64,000 nt of DNA, from positions 2,418,001-2,482,000 of the forward strand of contig CM071929.1 in NCBI GenBank assembly GCA_016081115.2, given 5' to 3'. Positions 21,619 to 34,492 of the stretch are shown here, piece after piece (position 1 is the stretch's first letter; every line of letters begins with the position of its first letter). The position numbers and the translations under genes were made by a program. The notes under the pieces are model-generated. The model did not search any database, was not told the origin of the DNA, and saw nothing but the letters and a program-made list of their open reading frames with translations. The stretch comes from Rehmannia glutinosa (lineage: Eukaryota > Streptophyta > Magnoliopsida > Lamiales > Orobanchaceae).

Positions 21619-24600
21619 ATGGTCATGGTGGAGAAACCAAAGAGCTCGTCTATGGGCGGCAAAGTGCAATACCCCAATATTCAACTCCAGGACTACGAGC
21701 CCAAAATTTGCTCGCCAAGGGTAAAGTTTTGAACGAACCACATTTTTTTATCCTTGCAATTTATGCTTGATTTTATTTTTCTTTCATTTAGACGATACGT
21801 TAAAACGTCCTATTTGTTGTGTTATTTAGGATGAATTGATCGTCAAAATGTGTCCTTTCTTTCTTTTCTTTATTTCTCTGTTCCCGTTAAGTTTCATGAG
21901 ATGCTCAATTATGAACTGAAGGAGGTGTGGACAATTTAAGGTGTGGACAATTTAAAGCTAGATTATTTCTGCAGTTTGATGAATTTAAGCTTTTTCGAAA
22001 CGTCCGGAGATGTAAATTTGAGAAGAAATGCTAATGAAATATCAACTGGGGCCACTGGGCTGCCTTCATATTTCAGTTCCTGTGTGCCATGATTCAACTT
22101 ACCAAGTGCATCCTGTGTTGCCTGACTTGGTTGAGAGAATAAAACTTCCGTTTTCGTGAAGCAGAGTGTGATGGGTATGGGAAGCCTAAATGCATAGATG
22201 AGTGCCAGTAGATAAGAATTGGAGCTCTACACGGAATATTGTTTTTGTTATAAGATCTTGTTCAAAGCAAGACCTGGGAATTGGGACTTTTGTTATCAGA
22301 TAATTTTGCTTATTTCAACAAGTAATGTAGCCTGAATCCTCCTTTAGGACCTTCTGGTTCCGTTACACAGATCTTGGTGATTGGTGAACTGAAGTTTCAC
22401 TCATTCAGGGTGAGAAGAATCTAAAGTACATATGATGCTAAAAATAAAAATAAAACTATAATTGAAATCATAGTAGTATGTGTTATGCTTCATCAACGTT
22501 TAAAACTCATTGATTGATTCCGTACTTGCAAAAGTTATTTCTAATTGGAATCTCCTCTCTCTCTCTCTCTCCATGCAAAATAAGTAAGAAATGTAAGATC
22601 AGTCTAGTAGTGCAATTGCTGTTTGATTTTCTGTTTTATAGAATGGTCGGAGTCATTTTTAAATCATTCTAGACCCATTCTCAATATTCAGGTTTATGAG
22701 GGTTTTCATAAGCATGTGGGAGACGATAATCTGGGATCATCAGATAATTATCTACATAACTCCACGGAGCGACCTGTCAAGAAACAGTATATATTGGAGC
22801 GAACTGGGGTGGATGATGAACAGAAAAAAGATTTAGCTGCTGGCAGTCACAAGCGCAGTAAATATTTTTATTATGATACACCTCTTTCTGAAGACACAGG
22901 CGCTTGGATACCTGTATCTGTTCCACCATTGCCAGAAACTGAGCAAGTAGAATGGAATAGGGGTCTGTATTTAAATGGGGGCTACTTTCCTGATGGTGAC
23001 TTGGGTTGGAATGAGTGTGTTGGAGAAGATAAAGAGATGACCATGTGGGATGTAGTTCTTGACATGCTGCTGGCAGCCAGAGGAAAAATTAGTGCTCTTG
23101 CTTCTGGTGATATTCATGGATATAGCATGTCCTGGATGTCAAGCCACCTTCTAGAGCAAGCTTGGAAAGAGATGGCGCAAACTCTCACAGATGCTAACTT
23201 TGGCAAAATGAAGGACATCCTGGAAGCAGAGCCACCAAAATGGTTGCCTGATAGTGCTGCTTCTGCTTGCATGCTGTGCAACGTGCGTTTTCATCCTATC
23301 ATGTGTTCGAGACACCACTGCAGATATTGTGGGGGCATTTTCTGCAGTGGTTGCTCGAGAGGACGGAGCTTGTTGCCTTCAAAGTTCCGAACCGGGGACC
23401 CTCAACGAGTCTGTGATGTGTGTTGTGTACGTCTTGAGTCTGTCCAGACATGCTTGATGAACCAAGTTAGTCGTGCAGCACAGTCACCGACCCATGATCT
23501 GACAGATCTTAGTACATTGAGATCTTGGCTTAACTTTCCATGGGGACAGTCTATGGAATATGAAATATACAAGGCAACAAACACCATTCAAGGTTATTCT
23601 AAGGTATGCTTCCTCTTGAATTGCGAGCTACTTAATTTTCATGAAATATAATTTATACCTGTAAGTATCTACTTTATGCCAAACTAAGAAGGCTTGCTTC
23701 TCTAAATTAGTATGGGGATTGAATGGTATTAAGAATCCTGTAAATGACATTATGAAATTCAGTATATATGATGAGTAAAGTTCCACATGGTTTAGATTTT
23801 ACTGTTTCATTATAGTAGGTTGGAGTGGAGTTATCATGTGGTTGTGAATTTAGGTTGGACGCTTGACACCTGAAAAGTCCATACCAGCAGCAATCCTAAA
23901 GCAAGCGAAGGGCCTTGCCATCTTAATTATTGCAAAAGTTGGCTTGATGGTTACATACAATGTTGGGACAGGGTTAGTGGTAGCTCGTAGAGAAGATGGA
24001 TCTTGGTCACCACCGTCTGCCATTGCTTCCTTTGGCATTGGCTGGGGAGCACAGGTGAGTGAATGTCCTGCTTTATGTTTGGGCTGACTTGAATTAAAAG
24101 AGATATTGTTGCAATTATCACCTCTTTCACTTTCTTGCTCTTCCTTTCTAATCCAGTGAAAATTGACACCTTTTCTGCTTAGCTGTTTTCCTGTTTGACG
24201 TTTCTCCTGCCTGATAGTTGTTGAATGCATTTATTAAAAAAAAAAAAAACAGCATCCGATATTTCTTCATATTTTTTATTGGTCAAGCATGTTCCACTGT
24301 TCTTGTATTTATTGAGCTTTCTTCTTGCCAATTATGAAACATTGAAACTCTTGCGAGCATGTGGAGTAGTACTTGAATCTATTAATTCTAGAGCTTCGCT
24401 GTTACTTGGGTATTCTGATTTCTTAATTACCATTTGTCCACTTGCTTGTGTAGAAGTACATCGTAGAAGGTCGCTTCTCTTTGACAGATTTACTTGCTTA
24501 GACAAACCTCCCTTCTCCCAACCACCACAAAACCCCAATAGAGCAAATATTTATGTTCGTTATTCTTAAGGTGCTTTTCGTTTAACAGGGTGGCGGGGAA

Positions 24601-26208
24601 GTGACTGATTTTATTATTGTGTTGAGAACAAATTCTGCTATCAAGACATTCAGTGGAAATGCCCATTTGTCAGTCGGAGCAGGTTTAAGTGCTGCTGTTG
24701 GTATTGTTGGAAGGGCTGCTGAAGCTGATATACGAGCCGGTGATGGTGGTTATGCTGCTTGCTATACATACAGCTGCAGTAAAGGTACTTAGTTTATGTC
24801 TCTGGCATTGAGACATTTCATAATTTTATTTGCTGCTTTTGAGCTATTTAGTTGGGTAATCCTTAGTGTACTTCTTACCTATTTAGTCAAATCCCAACTG
24901 CTGTTACTTTTTATCTGTACTCGTAACTTTTAATTTCCTGTGACCATCTTGTTGACAAGGTTTATGTTTTCTGTTTTTATATGAAAGAAATAACAATAAC
25001 AAGATTACTCATAAACTTTATCAGCTTTGCTATCATCCTCTTCCATTGATAGGTCATCAAATGATAGCCCATATGTAATTTTGATTAATTCAACAAATTG
25101 GTGATTTTCTCATTCTGTTGTGACTTGTGAGTTCGTACTTTGTTTGAGAAATGATAGTATTGTTTTATTGTTTGCATTGGTGGAATTGTCTTTATTAGGT
25201 TTGATTCGTTAGGTGGTATGAGTAAAAGCTATAATACTTTGATGGGGAAGTTTTTTACTTTTTGTTTTTTTGTTTGGGTGGGTGGGGTGGGGTGGGTTGT
25301 TCTACATAAAACATGCAAAAGTAAAGGCGGTCCAGGTTTAAATGGACAGGTGCTCTGGGACGTGAGGTAGGCATGTTCCAGACTAGACGATGTGGATCAG
25401 TGGATATGTCATTGTACTATACTAAATTTGTTACTGCATAAGTGATCATATTTGGTTGAACTTTTGATCTGGATATGTTATTGTAGTACCATAAATTTTT
25501 TCAGTGCTCAAGTATGATATTTGGTTGAACTTTCAATTGCCATGTAGGGTGTACCGATATGAATTTTTGGAGAAAACTGTATATCCATAGCATGTTAAGA
25601 GAAGCTGTTCTGTCCCGTAATGTGTTTTCTACTCTTATCAATGGTTGTAGATCACATTAGGTTGAGTGGTGAAACTAATTGCTAATAATGATCTTTTAGT
25701 TTACGTTTGGTGAACATTTTCGGAAATTCTGATGAACAGAGGTGAAGTTTATAAAGATATTATATTATGATTCTAGGTTATAGATTTGGATACGATTAGC
25801 GTTCATGGCATCTTTTACCTCCAGAAGTCACTTCTGTTCTTGTTTAAATCGCACTCAATTATGTTACACCTGTTCCCTTGAAACTTCAGTTATCCTGGAA
25901 TAACTATATAGTTAATATGCATCATACTGCTTCCTCGGCCCTTATAATGGCTGAAATGACTGGCTGCAGATGTGCAACGAAACTAATTGGCATGCAGGAT
26001 TTTAAATTTCAAAATTATTGCCTTTGCAGGTGCATTTGTCGGTTGTTCTCTTGAAGGAAATATAGTGAAGACCCGAACTCAAGAAAATTCAAGGTTTTAT
26101 GGTAATCCGTCCATCTCTGCAGCAGAGATTCTTCTCGGTTCGATGCCAAGGCCTCCTGCAGCCTCTGCATTGTATCAGGCATTATCAGATGTATACCGGA
26201 AGCACTGA
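21619..26208 (+). CDS. FYVE and SYLF (Ysc84) domain protein
   Basis: Exons 21619-21720, 22692-23603, 23854-24054, 24589-24784 and 26030-26208 join in one frame of 529 residues (phases 0,0,0,1; all GT..AG). Start: ATG at 21619, with a second ATG two codons on. A FYVE-type zinc finger lies at about residues 215-285: pairs CMLC, RHHCRYCG, FCSGC and VCDVC. The basic RHHCR patch binds phosphatidylinositol 3-phosphate in known FYVE domains. The C-terminal part from about residue 339 is a SYLF/DUF500 domain as in yeast Ysc84 and human SH3YL1 (AILKQAKGLAILIIAKVG, GTGLVVARREDGSWSPPSAI, FGIGWGAQ), which binds lipid and actin. Plant genes with this pairing are known, for example Arabidopsis At3g43230-type proteins. 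Likely role: an endosomal, PI3P-directed adaptor; cargo and partners are unknown. The short first exon is the least certain part. Confidence 0.9.
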
Positions 26209-26539
26209 AGTTGGTTGACCGGGTAAAAAGTTTACGCATACATTCTCTAAAGAATCCCCGTTGGTTTATCTGTTAATTCAGTTGTATATACCGTTGCTAG
26301 CTTTCCATGTAAATAATGCTTCGATTCTTTATTCCCATTTGATCAACACGCATGTGTGTACAGCTAACAAAGCCAAAAGAAAGATCCAGAATGGAAGTCC
26401 TTATAGAATTTGAATTAGTACTTATAGAATTTGAGTTCAATATTTATAAGTGTCATTAAATCACTGTAGTAGGCTCTAAACCTGAGAAGTAGGGGAGTGA
26501 TTGTTTGACCTTTCATTCCACTTATTTTTACTTTTAGAG

Positions 26540-26860
26540 AGAATAATATGAAAATTTTATTTTAAAAAAATGAAAATGGATTTTGAGAGTGTGATTAGAT
26601 ATAATATGAAAATATTAAATATGATGATGATAGTTAATGTAATAGTTTTTTTAGTATAATAGTGATTAGATGTGATTGGTGATTTGAAAAATAAGATAGA
26701 GTGAATAGCGTATTTGGGATATGATAGTATAATAATGATAATTGATGTGATTTTTTTTTTGTTTAAATTATAAGTGGATGTGATTGATGATTTGGAAAAT
26801 GAGAAAAATGAATAGTGTATTTTTTTAAAAAAATTCACAATCAATCACATGTTCATGCAA
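26540..26860. repeat. Dispersed AT-rich repeat, also at the right edge of the window
   Basis: Wording such as GAGAGTGTGATTAGATATAA, GATTTGGAAAATGAGAAAAA and GAATAGTGTATTTTT recurs at 63640-64000. MITE-like, about 320 bp, with two internal sub-repeats (near 26640 and 26730). It lies 3' of the FYVE gene. Confidence 0.6.
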
Positions 26861-26959
26861 AAAATTTGTCCAAAAAGTGGAAGAGGTGAAAATTTTCACA
26901 GGCAAGCACTCCCTAGATTTCCCTTGCCTTATTGCCTATACGTGTATGAGAAGGTTTAG

Positions 26960-27180
26960 CCATTTTAGTCTAATTACAAAACAATTCTGTTATCTTTTAA
27001 AATTATAAATATCCCCATTTGCAGTTTGTGTTTACTTTACAAATTACCCTTTCAATTTGTGCAATTTGTAAGACAAACATGTCAATGGGGTATCTGTAAT
27101 TTTGATTCTTTGAAAGATAACTGAGTATTTAAGTAATTAGGGTAAATCTCAAGGGTAGTATTCATAATTATCTCTAAAAT
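26960..27180. repeat. TAATTACAAAAA-family copy
   Basis: Left end CTAATTACAAAACAATTCTG, right end AAGTAATTAGGGTAAA then CATAATTATC. The internal pair ATTATAAATATCCCC and GTATCTGTAATTTTGA is inverted. Confidence 0.55.
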
Positions 27181-27274
27181 ATTACAGAAGAACTGTGCTC
27201 GCATCAGTTTCATTGATGGATCCGTTGTAAAAGGTTCCGCCCGTTTCATTTCTGGCATGAAGCTTTAAATTTCT

Positions 27275-27420
27275 TGGGGTTAGTTGGTCAAGTTAAAAAT
27301 TGAGATAGAAACGCAAGTTTCTTTGTCTAGAAGGCATTTTTCAGACAGTAGTTTCGAATCCAAGATGGCCATGAGACCATTTTCTTGCAGGTGCCATGGA
27401 TTTTATGCTTTTAACATTTC
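27275..27420 (+). mobile_element. Possible degenerate SINE (tRNA-like)
   Basis: TTAGTTGGTCAAG resembles a pol III A box, and about 75 bases later GTTTCGAATCC resembles a B box. No clear target duplication was found, so this rests on two short motifs. Confidence 0.35.
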
Positions 27421-27929
27421 ATAACCCATTATAAGTGTGGATAGTACAAAATTTGAATGTAGCCTAAATTTTCCACACCGGAAAGAAAGCAGAAGAGCTT
27501 AATTATAGCTACATATTCTCACACTATATCAACATTGCATGATTGCAGGTCTTGATACATGTCTTTCAATAGCAGACTAGGAGCCTTTTTCAGATCGATT
27601 GTAAGATAGAATATCAATGACGGCAGTGAAACCTACAGACCCCTTATCTTAAGGAGACATATTTGACATAGAAACTGTAATCTTACATAACTAAAAATAT
27701 GCGACTCTTCATTCAACTGTAATGATGAACTAATTGAACTATAAGATAGACAGGGAGATGTAGAGAGAGAAAAGCAACAGTCTTTCACATTACCCTCTGT
27801 ATCCACTTGCACCGTTAGCTTTAACTAATATGTTGTGGCATGAAATGCAATATCAATAGAAAAATCTTCCCCTAATCCATCTGCAATACCACAAATCAAG
27901 TTTTCAATGTATTCTTTTTTATCTTTTAA

Positions 27930-28110
27930 TGAAGGATAAATTACAATAAAACTCCAGTTATCTTTTAAAATTACAAACACCCCCTCTTGAGAGTGCAATT
28001 TGTAATATGGAAACAAATGTTAAGGGAATATTTGTAATTTTGAAAGATAACTGGGTTCTTTTGTAATTAAACTAAACCTCAAGGGTATTTTTTTGAATAA
28101 ATCTTATAGT
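27930..28110. repeat. TAATTACAAAAA-family copy at the 3' end of the BES1/BZR1 gene
   Basis: AAATTACAATAAAACTCCAG on the left and TGGGTTCTTTTGTAATTAAAC on the right, with the inverted inner pair AAATTACAAACACCCC and ATTTGTAATTTTGAAAG. It ends within about 25 bp of the coding end and so may lie in the 3' UTR or terminator. Confidence 0.65.
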
Positions 28111-28128
28111 GAAGTGAATTGCCTAAGG

Positions 28129-28192
28129 TTAATAATGCACCTGGTTTTTTGAGCTTCCAAGAGTAAGTTCAAGGTCATCCAAACCACACTCC
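28129..28192 (-). other. Out-of-frame continuation encoding the EAR motif of the BES1/BZR1 gene
   Basis: In the frame offset by one base from the main frame, this segment reads DDLELTLGSS and ends at TAA (28129-28131). LxLxL is the EAR repression motif by which BZR1-type proteins recruit TOPLESS. Its survival without stops says that the frame was coding until recently. Confidence 0.85.
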
Positions 28193-30641
28193 TCAATCCC
28201 TCTCCCCTTCCCAAGGCTTTACAACACCTGTTGTGTTGGTTCCAAATGCAAACTCATTTGGAATCACTTGAGCCATTGGGATATCAGCGGTACGCTCAGA
28301 AGCCGCAGCAACAGTAGGAGAACACATCCCACTCTGCCCTGGGGTGCACACGAAAGATCCACTCTGCGTCAAATCATCTACTCTGAAGCCAAATGGATTT
28401 GAAGAAACGAGGCTAAATGCTGGAGAAGTCGGTCCACTTTGAGAAATTTGAGTTCCGTCATACCATTTCAAATTGCGGCCAGGGCTTGGTGGCGTGGACA
28501 TGGGAAGGAAGGGGTATTGGGGCCCACCCCACCCAGGGCGAGGAAAAGAACCACCCCAGTCGGTCTTCATTCGTGGGGTTTGAGCCGTTGGGGAACTGGA
28601 GGGAGGGGTCACAGGAGCACTCATGGAGCCATTATGCATATAATGGTGTATAAACTTCGATGATGAGGCGGACGAAGATGATGATGGGAGGTTTCTGAGC
28701 CATGGGATAAGGGAATTGCCATTTGCAGTAATGGTGGGGGTATAAGTGGAAGAAGATGGGCTTGGGAAGGAAGAGGAGGCTGGGCTTGGATTATAGGAAG
28801 TGGAGGGGCTTTGTTGGTAAGATGAGCATGGGCTAAGTGAGGTAGATGCTTCCATGATATTTATGTTTGCCACTGGTTTGCAACCCTATGAAAAAGAAGA
28901 AAATTAGATGCATTTCAAGTGTGCACATAGCTTCGAAGAAGGATCCATAAAGACAGGAAATTTGAAAATTGCAAAAAACCCATTGAGGTTTTGATTCTGT
29001 ATTACATTTTCATTTTTCCCCCTTATAAGCAAAAAAACATTTCAAGTCCCTCGATATTTAAGAAATATTACAGTCACCCCTTAAATTTTCGACAAAATCA
29101 AACCTTAACAAGATTTTTGTAATTTTCAAAAACCTCTGATTTTTTTTTTTGGTAATTAGTCCAAACTAGGGGGGTTTGTAATTATCCCAACAGATAATAC
29201 ATATTCCAATAAGGAAATGTAAACTAAAAAATTGCATATCATGAGTGAAAATAGTGTCAGCAGAAACATTATAACCGCTGGAGCCCACTTCACCACACAG
29301 ACGACTATGATTATGATAAAAATACAATTGATCTGCATACAAGGAAACAGGCATGTGCTATTGGAGTAATTAATTCATGAAGCCCAACTACTCAGACATG
29401 GCTCATCGACCATAGTTGAATGTGTGTACAAATAAAGCTGACAAGTGGTCCCAAAGTAACTATGTTACTTCACTTTCCCAAAAGAAATACATGTTTTCAA
29501 TACTAACTCAGACAACGGCAATGGAGAATTGGAGTGAAAAGACTGAAAACAGGGCCCTACCCACTAATGAAAGGAAGTGAAAAATAGCAGAGAGCTCGGT
29601 AAAAAACATTTACCAAAAATTTATTTTATGTTTCTTTTTTTCCATTATGTGATGAATGCCAAACTTACTTTTCCAGTTGATATGAGGCAAAATAATTTGT
29701 TAAGAAAAAAAAAAAGCTAATTTTATTCTTGAAGCAGTGTACTAATTAAGTTATTTGAAAACATTTATATACCAACTTAACAAATGTAGTATAAAAGATC
29801 ATGCATGATGCATCAAAGTATTTCTTGACCAAGTTTACTAAGGCTGAGATGTAAATCCCAAGAGAGATTTTTGGCCAATTTCAAGAGCATCATTGTCTCT
29901 CAATCCCAATGATCTCCTCTTTGACTCTGTCTCTCAAACTACTTTTGTCAGCAATTCCGCAAAATCACGATTCAACAAAGGAGGAAAGCAAGCAAGGAGG
30001 ATAAAAGCTAACAGACCAAGATAATTAGAGAAAGAAAAAAACTACCAAAAAGAAAAACAAAATGATGTACATATGTGCCAAAAAGAAAAACAGAATGATG
30101 TACATACACATAAACACAGTGTTCACACTAAACACAGTCAAAATATTAATTTTTTTATTTAAATATTACATTGTACTGCATTATTATCGTGATATATAAA
30201 GTTAACGAGTAGTGTTTTTTTAAAGGTAAGTTAACAAGTAGTTAATAATAATAATAAAAAAGGTGTATATCATTTAATTCCAAAAATTCGATACAGTATT
30301 TGCAATAGAACTTTTATTGCTACAATTCAGTAATAAAAAAGAAACTACGTATTTAGCAAGAGAAAACTACGAAAAACAGGAATAATTAATCATAATTGTT
30401 TTCTGAGAAACGAAGAGATAAGCACCTTGCGATAGGTAGTGCCGTCGGCGTCGACGATCCAGCCGGCCTCGTCGCACAGAGCTTTAAGGACCTCATTGTT
30501 GTCGCAATGCTTGGGCAGCGTGTAATTCCCGTAGAGGCGGAGTCCGGCGAATATCTTAGCGGCGATGGCCCTCCGCCGCCGCTCGCGGCGCTTGTTGTTC
30601 TCCCTTTCCTTCCACGACGGCATCCGCGACCCCCCTGTCAT
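28193..30641 (-). CDS. BES1/BZR1-family transcription factor (BEH4-like), frameshifted at the C-terminus
   Basis: Two exons, 30641-30426 and 28885-28193, phase 0, intron 28886-30425. One intron at this point (after the TTYRK codons) is usual for the family. The start MTGGSRMPSW was preferred over an upstream in-frame ATG because family members begin here. Residues 1-72 are the atypical bHLH-like DNA-binding domain with the basic run KRRERRRRAIAAK. Exon 2 has the Ser-rich region (SLSPCSSYQQSPSTSYNPSP; GSK3/BIN2-type S/T sites), SAPVTPPSSSPTAQTPRM, and NPFGF near the PEST-like region. As written the frame stops at 302 residues after PWEGERD. One base fewer near 28194-28200 would keep it open to 28129 and restore the EAR motif (LELTLG), so allele, pseudogene or sequence error must be separated. 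Known role: brassinosteroid-responsive nuclear regulator binding BRRE and E-box sites. Confidence 0.9.
28958..29195. repeat. TAATTACAAAAA-family copy in the BES1/BZR1 intron
   Basis: AAAATTGCAAAAAACCCATT on the left; GGTTTGTAATTATCCC preceded by TTGGTAATTAGTCC on the right. Wholly intronic. Confidence 0.65.
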
Positions 30642-33220
30642 CCTTCTCACTTCACCAACACTCTTTACATATAGCACACTCTACTATTAGCTAGTATAAT
30701 CTCTTGATCCCTAAAATCACCCCAAATTACGATTAAAGGACTGGTGGAAACGTGTATATATTAATGCAGCAAGCAAAACAGAAGAAACTGTAAAAGAAAA
30801 GAATAAAGAATTGAAAATCAGTGCAGAAATACAGAATTATGAGGTAGATTAAATGAGATGCATTGAGTTAGCTGCAGAAAGGTGGGCTACGATGTAGGAG
30901 AAGGGGCTTCTTTGTTCTTCAACTTCCAGTTGTGGGGTGGGGACTGCTTAACCAAGCTTGTTTCCCATAAATACCCTCCTATAACTTTTTTTTTAGGACT
31001 AATATAGGCCTTTTTTTTTTTTTTTCTTTATTGAGTACAAAGTAGAGTGGGATTGCGGATTGGTAGGATTTGATCAGGCGTCGATAGTTTGGGTAATATA
31101 TCTTTCAATCAACTAAGTTCAATAATTCCCGATATAGGTTTCTCTTTCACTCACTCATAAATGAATAGAGTTGTGGAGTTCTACCTTTGGAGTTATATAT
31201 GTTGCGTTCGAGCTCAATTTATCTTTTGTTAAATTTTAAAAATTATATTTGATTTTAGTTTAATTATTAATGGAGACAAAAGTTTGTATAAGCTTTAATT
31301 GAGTCGAACAAGAATCGAGTTTGGGTATTTTTTTAGTTTTTTCTTTCATAAATCTTATCTAGACCAAGTTTAGTTTCATATTTTATCAAATAAAAGGAAG
31401 TACCAAATTGGGTTTAAAGTTTTACTTAGTTGTTTCTATATAATTATTTACTGTTCTTCTCTAGTTTCTTATTTCAAGAGATCACTTTATATATTTGTCA
31501 TGATTTTTCTTTTAAAATGTGATTAATAGATTTGTGTTTTTGCACTGCATGCAAATTTGAATTTTTATATATTGATAGATATAGTGTTGGTGTGACAAAC
31601 TAGGCTATGTTTGGTATTATTCTTGGTTTTTGTGATAAAGTTATTGGGGATATAATATGAGTAACATGATTGGGAAATATGTTGACAATAAGTATTTTAT
31701 AAGAACTAGGAATTGATCAGCATTTTTGTGGTCGTTATTAAATTTATCGTCAGTATGTAATTTTAAATTTTTTAAACACAATTGTTATCATCTTATTATT
31801 TTTTCTAATAAAGGGCATTTTGGTCATTTCATTGTCAAAAAAAAGCGCGGGACGCGCGACGCACTAACCAGCGTTATCCGACCCTTCATCGTTGTTGCTA
31901 GTGTGTAAAAAAAACAAATTAACACCATGCTCGACTGGCCTCTACATCGTTGTCGCACCGAACAGTGTGTAAAGAGAACAATTTTGTTTGACAACGACCC
32001 TCATCGCCGCCATACTTGAACAATGTGTAAAGAAAACAATTAAGTTCGAGCACATAGATACTATTCTATATGAGTTTATCAAATCTCACCAACTCGCATA
32101 TAACCCAATGAATAATTTGATAGAGTAGAGTTTTGAACCCCTCATTTCCACCCTCAAAAGATTCTCCTATTTTCTCTCCACCAACGAAAATGGTCAGAAA
32201 GTAAGTGGAAGAAGGGGTCCACTTGCTGCACGCGACACCAGATGGCAGAGCCGGAACCACATCCCTCCGCCGTGGCAGGCGGCGGAGGGGACAGCTCTCC
32301 GCCGGCGTAGGGGAATCTCTGGTATCTGCTTGGAAGGTGGGGGCAGCATGCCATGGCACGTGACACCTATATGTAGGCCTACAGCTTTAGGCTTTAGGAA
32401 AAATTGAAGTGGTAAAAAAGAATACAGCGAGACCAGTGGCCCATGTGGTTATAGCATGATTTCTGTTTTGATATTTTCTTCAATAAGTACGTTTTTTTCT
32501 TTTTAAATCAAGAATAATGATAATAATCGTTAGAATCAACAACAAAAAAATAGCAAAACGGTTTTACTATTAATGAGCATCCATCTGATAAAAAATGATG
32601 TTTTTGTTATATTATATAAAGTAATAATATAATAGATTATATATTATATTTCAAAAACAAAATAAATGAACAATTAACTAACAAAAATATTTTAAGATTA
32701 GCCCAAATTCGGATAATTGTATACATATAACAAAATATTAAGTTTTAACAAAATTAAGCAAAATATGGTGTAACCGATTAACTACTTTTTAACCAATTTT
32801 GATCCATTCAATCGGAAAAAAAAATGTAAAAGCTAATTGATTGGATCGACTGTCGATTCATTATTGGACCAGCCATTTTAAATCATTGATTAAAAAATCA
32901 TATTGGTTAGATTTCCCGAAATTTTCTCCATTATTTTGTGTGAAAAAATCATACTTATAATATATGATTAATAAGTCATAGTAGACAAACCAAATATTCT
33001 TACAAGTATTGAGTATGCATTGACACATTGTTGTTATAGTACCACCTATTATATGTTAGTGACCCGGGTTTGTTATAACTTATAACCACAAAAATCATAA
33101 AACATGACGTAATAAATAATTTCTCCTGTCTTGTGATAAACCAATCATCAATAACTCATAATTTTAGGATCACTTGACTATCGTCCCTAAAATAAAAATA
33201 TTTAAGAAAATTAAAGAATT
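30642..33220. other. Upstream and intergenic region of the BES1/BZR1 gene
   Basis: The first 300 bp upstream of the start should hold the 5' UTR and promoter. T-rich low-complexity tracts lie near 31005-31025. A GC-rich island at about 32200-32370 (GGCGGCGGAGGGG, CCGCCGGCG, a GGCACGTGACAC G-box context near 32355) stands out, but its open frames have no recognisable product; it may be a gene relic or distal regulatory DNA. Confidence 0.4.
31885..32040. repeat. Three degenerate repeats of about 55 bp
   Basis: CATCGTTGTTGC, CATCGTTGTCGC and CATCGCCGCC are each followed about 20 bases on by GTGTGTAAA or ATGTGTAAAGAAAACAA. Period about 50-60 bp. Confidence 0.5.
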
Positions 33221-33223
33221 CGG

Positions 33224-33335
33224 TGGTTAGACTCTCATACTGGACCATATCCGAGGTTCAATTCCTACCACCAGGGTCGCTCCTATTGTAAGTCGAGCGA
33301 GTAGATCAACTCGGACCGAAAAAATTACAAAATTT
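33224..33335 (+). mobile_element. Possible SINE (tRNA-like head)
   Basis: GTGGTTAGACTC (A-box-like) and, about 33 bases later, GAGGTTCAATTCCTACCACC (B-box-like, pairing back to GGTGG as an acceptor-stem remnant). A GC-richer tail, GTAAGTCGAGCGAGTAGATC, follows. No target duplication identified. Confidence 0.45.
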
Positions 33336-34107
33336 AGGGGCCCGATTTTTTTATACCTTTTTATATATAGTACATATCTAGAATAAATAAGATAATGAAC
33401 AAAGTGTTGGTTTGGCCTAGTGAACTATAGAGACACATGTTCAAATCATATTGTGTGTAGGGATATTTTTATTATTCAGATTTAGAGAAGAAAAAAAAGC
33501 TCTCCGCAAATGAAGGACCCATATTCCCTTAGGCCTTATAGCCTTGTTAATTGTATATCACATTTAATTTTCCTTAAAGGCCTTAAATTAAATTTTCTCA
33601 AAGAAAGAAGCAAACAATTGCGAAAAAAAAATGGGGCCCAAATTTCATAGTTCGACTCAGTAAAAAAATTGATAGGATCGGATTCTCCGCCTACCACTAC
33701 CTTATATGCGCTAAAAAAGTAAAAATGTTAAGAATGTTAATTATCCAACAAGAATAAGAAAAAAGTTTAGACAAAAATCAGGGTACTAGGAACATTTTGA
33801 TCTTGTTCCATACAAGAGAATATCTCTTTTATCTAGGTAGGAATAACTGTAATTACAGTACATTTGAAAAATGAGGAATCAATTAAAGCATTTCCTTCGT
33901 GATGTTAACACCGTAATGCAGTCTGTCAAAAGGGACTATGATCCCAACAAACAAAGGAGTGGTCCATTTACTTTTTAACCATCACTCCTTAATTTTCTTG
34001 CATATACAGTTATGGTAAAAGGATAGTGTAACAATAAATGGTATTTGGTATATTAGAATGTGAATAGGATGTGGATATTGATCAAGTTTGATATGCATTT
34101 CGAATGA
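33336..34107. other. Intergenic, no gene seen
   Basis: AT-rich with scattered short repeats; a weaker tRNA-like stretch near 33404-33455 (GGCCTAGTGAACT and ATGTTCAAATC) was not strong enough to call. Confidence 0.5.
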
Positions 34108-34492
34108 GCAAGTTTCTTGTGAGACAGTGCCTCATGAGATCTAAATCAGGTGAGACAGGGCACTCTCCAAGCTCAAATCTTGAGAACATGAACCATGAAA
34201 ATAAATTTAAAAATAATAATGAACCATGAAGAAACAAAAATAAACCCTAAAAACATGAACCATGAAGAATAAACCCGAAAAACAAAAATAAACCCAAAAA
34301 ATAAAAAATAAACCCTAAAAAAATAAAAATCCTAAAAACCCAAATCAATTAAAAATAAACCCAAGAAACAAAATAAACCCTAAAAAAATAAATATAAACC
34401 CTAAGAAAAATAAAATCGAAAAAAAAACCTTTAAAACTTTGTGTAAGAGCTCAGTCTCACGGATCTAAATGTGAGACCGTCTCACGCAAGTT
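34108..34492. mobile_element. MITE-like foldback with TGAGAC ends
   Basis: The left end AAGTTTCTTGTGAGACAG with CTCATGAGATCTAAAT is mirrored by the complement of the right end (AAACTTGCGTGAGACGGTCTC then ATTTAGATC). The interior is an A-rich array containing about ten variants of AAATAAACCCTAAAAA. Confidence 0.6.

Noticed and set aside
32066..32366. Protein-coding gene in the GC-rich island
   Set aside because: Two overlapping minus-strand frames, no domain, no clear exon structure; left as an unexplained GC-rich segment.
34250..34430. Interstitial telomere repeat (CCCTAAA)
   Set aside because: AAACCCTAAAAA words are irregular and embedded in A-rich sequence inside a MITE-like foldback; no uniform 7-bp period.
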